From RGIG8709 sp045537065 (lineage in GTDB: Bacteria; Bacillota; Clostridia; Monoglobales; Monoglobaceae), in assembly GCA_045537065.1 (NCBI GenBank), contig JAZSOT010000068.1, positions 1-15,116 on the forward strand: a DNA stretch of 15,116 bases. The letters are read 5' to 3'. Below the pieces are notes generated by a model. That model searched no databases. It saw only the letters and a list, made by a program, of their open reading frames with translations, and was not told the DNA's origin. How positions within the stretch are numbered: position 1 is the first letter of the stretch; each line of letters starts with the position of its first letter. The position numbers and the translations under genes were made by a program. Shown in pieces: positions 13,727-15,116 of the stretch.

Positions 13727-14444
13727 TATTTCTCAGCCTCCTTTCTAAAATAGAAAGCAGCTTTGTTAGTAACATAACAACTGCCAGATATACAATAGCA
13801 ACCATTAATATAGGATTAATCTGGTCGTATGTTGTATTTTTTATTTGATTTCCTGCCTTTGTTAGATCAACAACTGCCACATAACCTGCAACCGAAGTTT
13901 CTTTCAGAAGCGCAATCATTTCATTACCAATCGCAGGTAAAATATTCTTAAAAGCCTGCGGCAAAATAATAAGCCACATTGTTTGTATATTTGAAAAGCC
14001 AAGAGAACGTCCTGCTTCCATTTGACCATTATCTATAGCCATTATACCTGACCTAATAGTTTCAGCTACATATGCACCCGAATTAATACCAAAGGTTATC
14101 ATCGCAACCCATGTACCATCTTTTGCGGAGACAAAAATAATAAAAAAAGATATTAACAGCTGAACAACAACCGGAGTTCCTCTTATAACCGTCAGATATA
14201 TATTACATATAACATCCAGAAACTTCATTTTTTTATTCTGTGCAGCAAAAACTTTTATAATAGCAACAATTGTTCCAATTACAACACCAATAAGCAAAGC
14301 ACCAAGAGTAATTATAATTGTTTTTTCAAAGCCTTGTATCAATATCATATATCTGTCCGAAACAACAAAAGTATTATATAAAGTATCAAGCCACTTATCA
14401 AAGCCATCTTTAATGCTGTACAGCCAACCTATAAACAAATTCAT
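13716..14444 (-). CDS. Polar amino acid ABC transporter permease (HisM/GlnP type)
   Basis: Inner-membrane subunit that forms the translocation path. With the ATG at 14444 it has 242 residues: an N-terminal section with an amphipathic helix, membrane segments near 42-65, 92-106, 112-132 and 210-234, the RGTP motif at 88-91 typical of the amino acid permease family, and the EAA loop (EAGRSLGFSNIQTMW, then ILPQAF) at about 143-165 that docks on the ATPase. The start is chosen because GGAAGG lies eight bases before this ATG; the longer in-frame reading from a TTG at 14480 would begin inside the intercistronic hairpin. Only one permease gene is seen, so a homodimer is likely. The arrangement binding protein, permease, ATPase is standard. 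Confidence 0.93.
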   Translation of the reverse strand: MNLFIGWLYSIKDGFDKWLDTLYNTFVVSDRYMILIQGFEKTIIITLGALLIGVVIGTIVAIIKVFAAQNKKMKFLDVICNIYLTVIRGTPVVVQLLISFFIIFVSAKDGTWVAMITFGINSGAYVAETIRSGIMAIDNGQMEAGRSLGFSNIQTMWLIILPQAFKNILPAIGNEMIALLKETSVAGYVAVVDLTKAGNQIKNTTYDQINPILMVAIVYLAVVMLLTKLLSILERRLRNSER

Positions 14445-14467
14445 ATGTAAATCCTTCCAATTGTGTG

Positions 14468-14496
14468 AAAAACGGCGCAATAATTACGCCGCTTTT
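14468..14496 (-). terminator. Intercistronic hairpin after the binding-protein gene (attenuator)
   Basis: On the minus strand 14496-14484 pairs with 14480-14468: 13 bp around a GCGGCG/CGCCG core, three-base loop, ending in five Ts. Two pairs are G-U in this strand's RNA but A-C mismatches in the other, so it is built for the operon transcript. It lies about 30 bases after the binding-protein stop and 24 bases before the permease ATG. Partial termination or 3'-end protection here would give more binding protein than permease, a common arrangement in such operons. Confidence 0.7.
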
Positions 14497-14527
14497 CATA
14501 TATTTATACAAATATTAAAATCAAATC

Positions 14528-15116
14528 TTATTCAGCATCGTATGGTAATTCATACTTTTCAAAGATTTTAGCAAGTGTACCATCAGCCTTTAATTCAGCT
14601 ATAGCAGCATTGATTTCCTTTGTCAACTCTTCATTGCCAAGCTTTAAAGCAATAGCATACGCTTCTTCTGTTAACGCTTCATCAAGAACTTTTGTTGCGC
14701 CACTTTGTTTTTCAGAAAGAGCTTTTGCAACAGCGTTATCAATAACAACTGCATCAACTTTTCCTGATGTTAAAGCAGTAACAGCTTCTGCACCTGTCTT
14801 AAATGACTGAACTGCATAATTATTATCTAATAAGTACTGTTCCCCTGTTGTACCTTCCTGGCAAGCAACAGTCTTACCATCCAAGCCCGCTTTACCAACA
14901 ATAGCACTGTCGTTCATTACTATAATAGCCTGTGATGCTGTGTAATAATCATCTGAGAAGTTCATATTCTTTCTTCTTTCATCATTAGCAGTAATACCTG
15001 CAACAGCAACATCATATTTACCTGTTGCTACACCGGTAAGAGCAGCATCAAAATCAATGTTTGCAATTTTTAGTTTCATACCTAATTTTTCAGCAATTGC
15101 ATTTGCCAAATCAACA
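14528..15116 (-). CDS. Amino acid ABC transporter substrate-binding protein (SBP family 3), 5' end outside window
   Basis: Extracytoplasmic binding protein that catches the amino acid and hands it to the permease. About 195 C-terminal residues are visible, entering the window in frame as V-D-L-A-N-A-I-A-E-K-L-G, typical of the family's first lobe; the TTG at 15109 is an internal codon, not a start. Family marks are VAGITANDERR followed by FSDDYY (the arginine of this stretch normally binds the substrate carboxylate), the hinge region VACQEGTTGEQYL, KVDAVVIDNAVA, and the closing ELKADGTLAKIFEKYELP. The signal peptide and lipobox, which should be about 60-80 residues upstream, lie outside. Substrate is not decidable; lysine/arginine/cystine-type or glutamine-type are all possible. 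First gene of the operon seen here. Confidence 0.93.
   Translation of the reverse strand, partial: VDLANAIAEKLGMKLKIANIDFDAALTGVATGKYDVAVAGITANDERRKNMNFSDDYYTASQAIIVMNDSAIVGKAGLDGKTVACQEGTTGEQYLLDNNYAVQSFKTGAEAVTALTSGKVDAVVIDNAVAKALSEKQSGATKVLDEALTEEAYAIALKLGNEELTKEINAAIAELKADGTLAKIFEKYELPYDAE

Noticed and set aside
15100..15109. TTG at 15109 as the true start of the binding protein
   Set aside because: The frame is open to the window edge (V-D before it) and the protein enters in the middle of the first lobe; a signal peptide must lie outside.
1..15116. Search for CRISPR arrays, insertion sequences, att sites, phage or defence genes
   Set aside because: No regularly spaced repeats, transposase or integrase motifs, or unexplained gene clusters were seen; every gap longer than about 100 bases is accounted for by promoters, terminators or tRNAs.

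Overview
The window is low-GC DNA (roughly a third G+C by eye) from an anaerobic, fermenting Firmicute, most likely class Clostridia. The grounds are the yicC-remA-gmk-rpoZ-priA-def order, RemA (a Firmicutes-type regulator), a bacterial RqcH, an oxygen-sensitive pyruvate formate-lyase with its activase, AT-rich codon use, strong Shine-Dalgarno sequences and frequent TTG/GTG starts. I cannot name the genus.

Layout. (1) Bases 1-4279, minus strand: a tight housekeeping operon read right to left, yicC > remA > gmk > rpoZ > priA > def (only the first four codons of def are inside). (2) 4280-4459: a divergent promoter region with two near-consensus sigma-A promoters back to back. (3) 4460-6214, plus: rqcH (NFACT family, rescue of stalled large ribosomal subunits). 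(4) 6215-9334, plus: pflB and pflA from one clear promoter, ending in a bidirectional hairpin terminator. (5) 9341-9814, minus: a stand-alone EIIA-Glc (crr-like) gene that ends in the same hairpin. (6) 9942-12557, plus: a PMCA-like (type IIB) calcium P-type ATPase with its own terminator. (7) 12632-12875, plus: a perfect consensus promoter, tRNA-Leu(GAG), tRNA-Gln(CTG) and a terminator. (8) 12890-15116, minus: a polar amino acid ABC transporter operon read right to left, binding protein (5' end outside) > permease > ATPase, with a hairpin after the binding-protein gene and a terminator at the end.

How the genes work together. The left operon joins nucleotide supply (Gmk), transcription (RpoZ), RNA decay (YicC), replication restart (PriA), N-terminal deformylation (Def) and biofilm-type regulation (RemA). 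RqcH adds C-terminal tails to stalled nascent chains. PflB/PflA split pyruvate into acetyl-CoA and formate in anaerobic sugar fermentation; the EIIA protein next door links to PTS sugar uptake. The rest is ion and amino acid transport.

I see no phage, insertion sequence, CRISPR array, toxin-antitoxin or defence module, and no gene cluster that looks like an undescribed system. The points worth a second look are regulatory or comparative: operator-like palindromes, a terminator shared by two stop codons, a strand-specific intercistronic hairpin, a variant actuator loop in the ATPase, and the apparent loss of coaBC from between rpoZ and priA. Several automatic starts were moved to an in-frame codon with a properly spaced Shine-Dalgarno (remA, yicC, rqcH, the ATPase and the permease).
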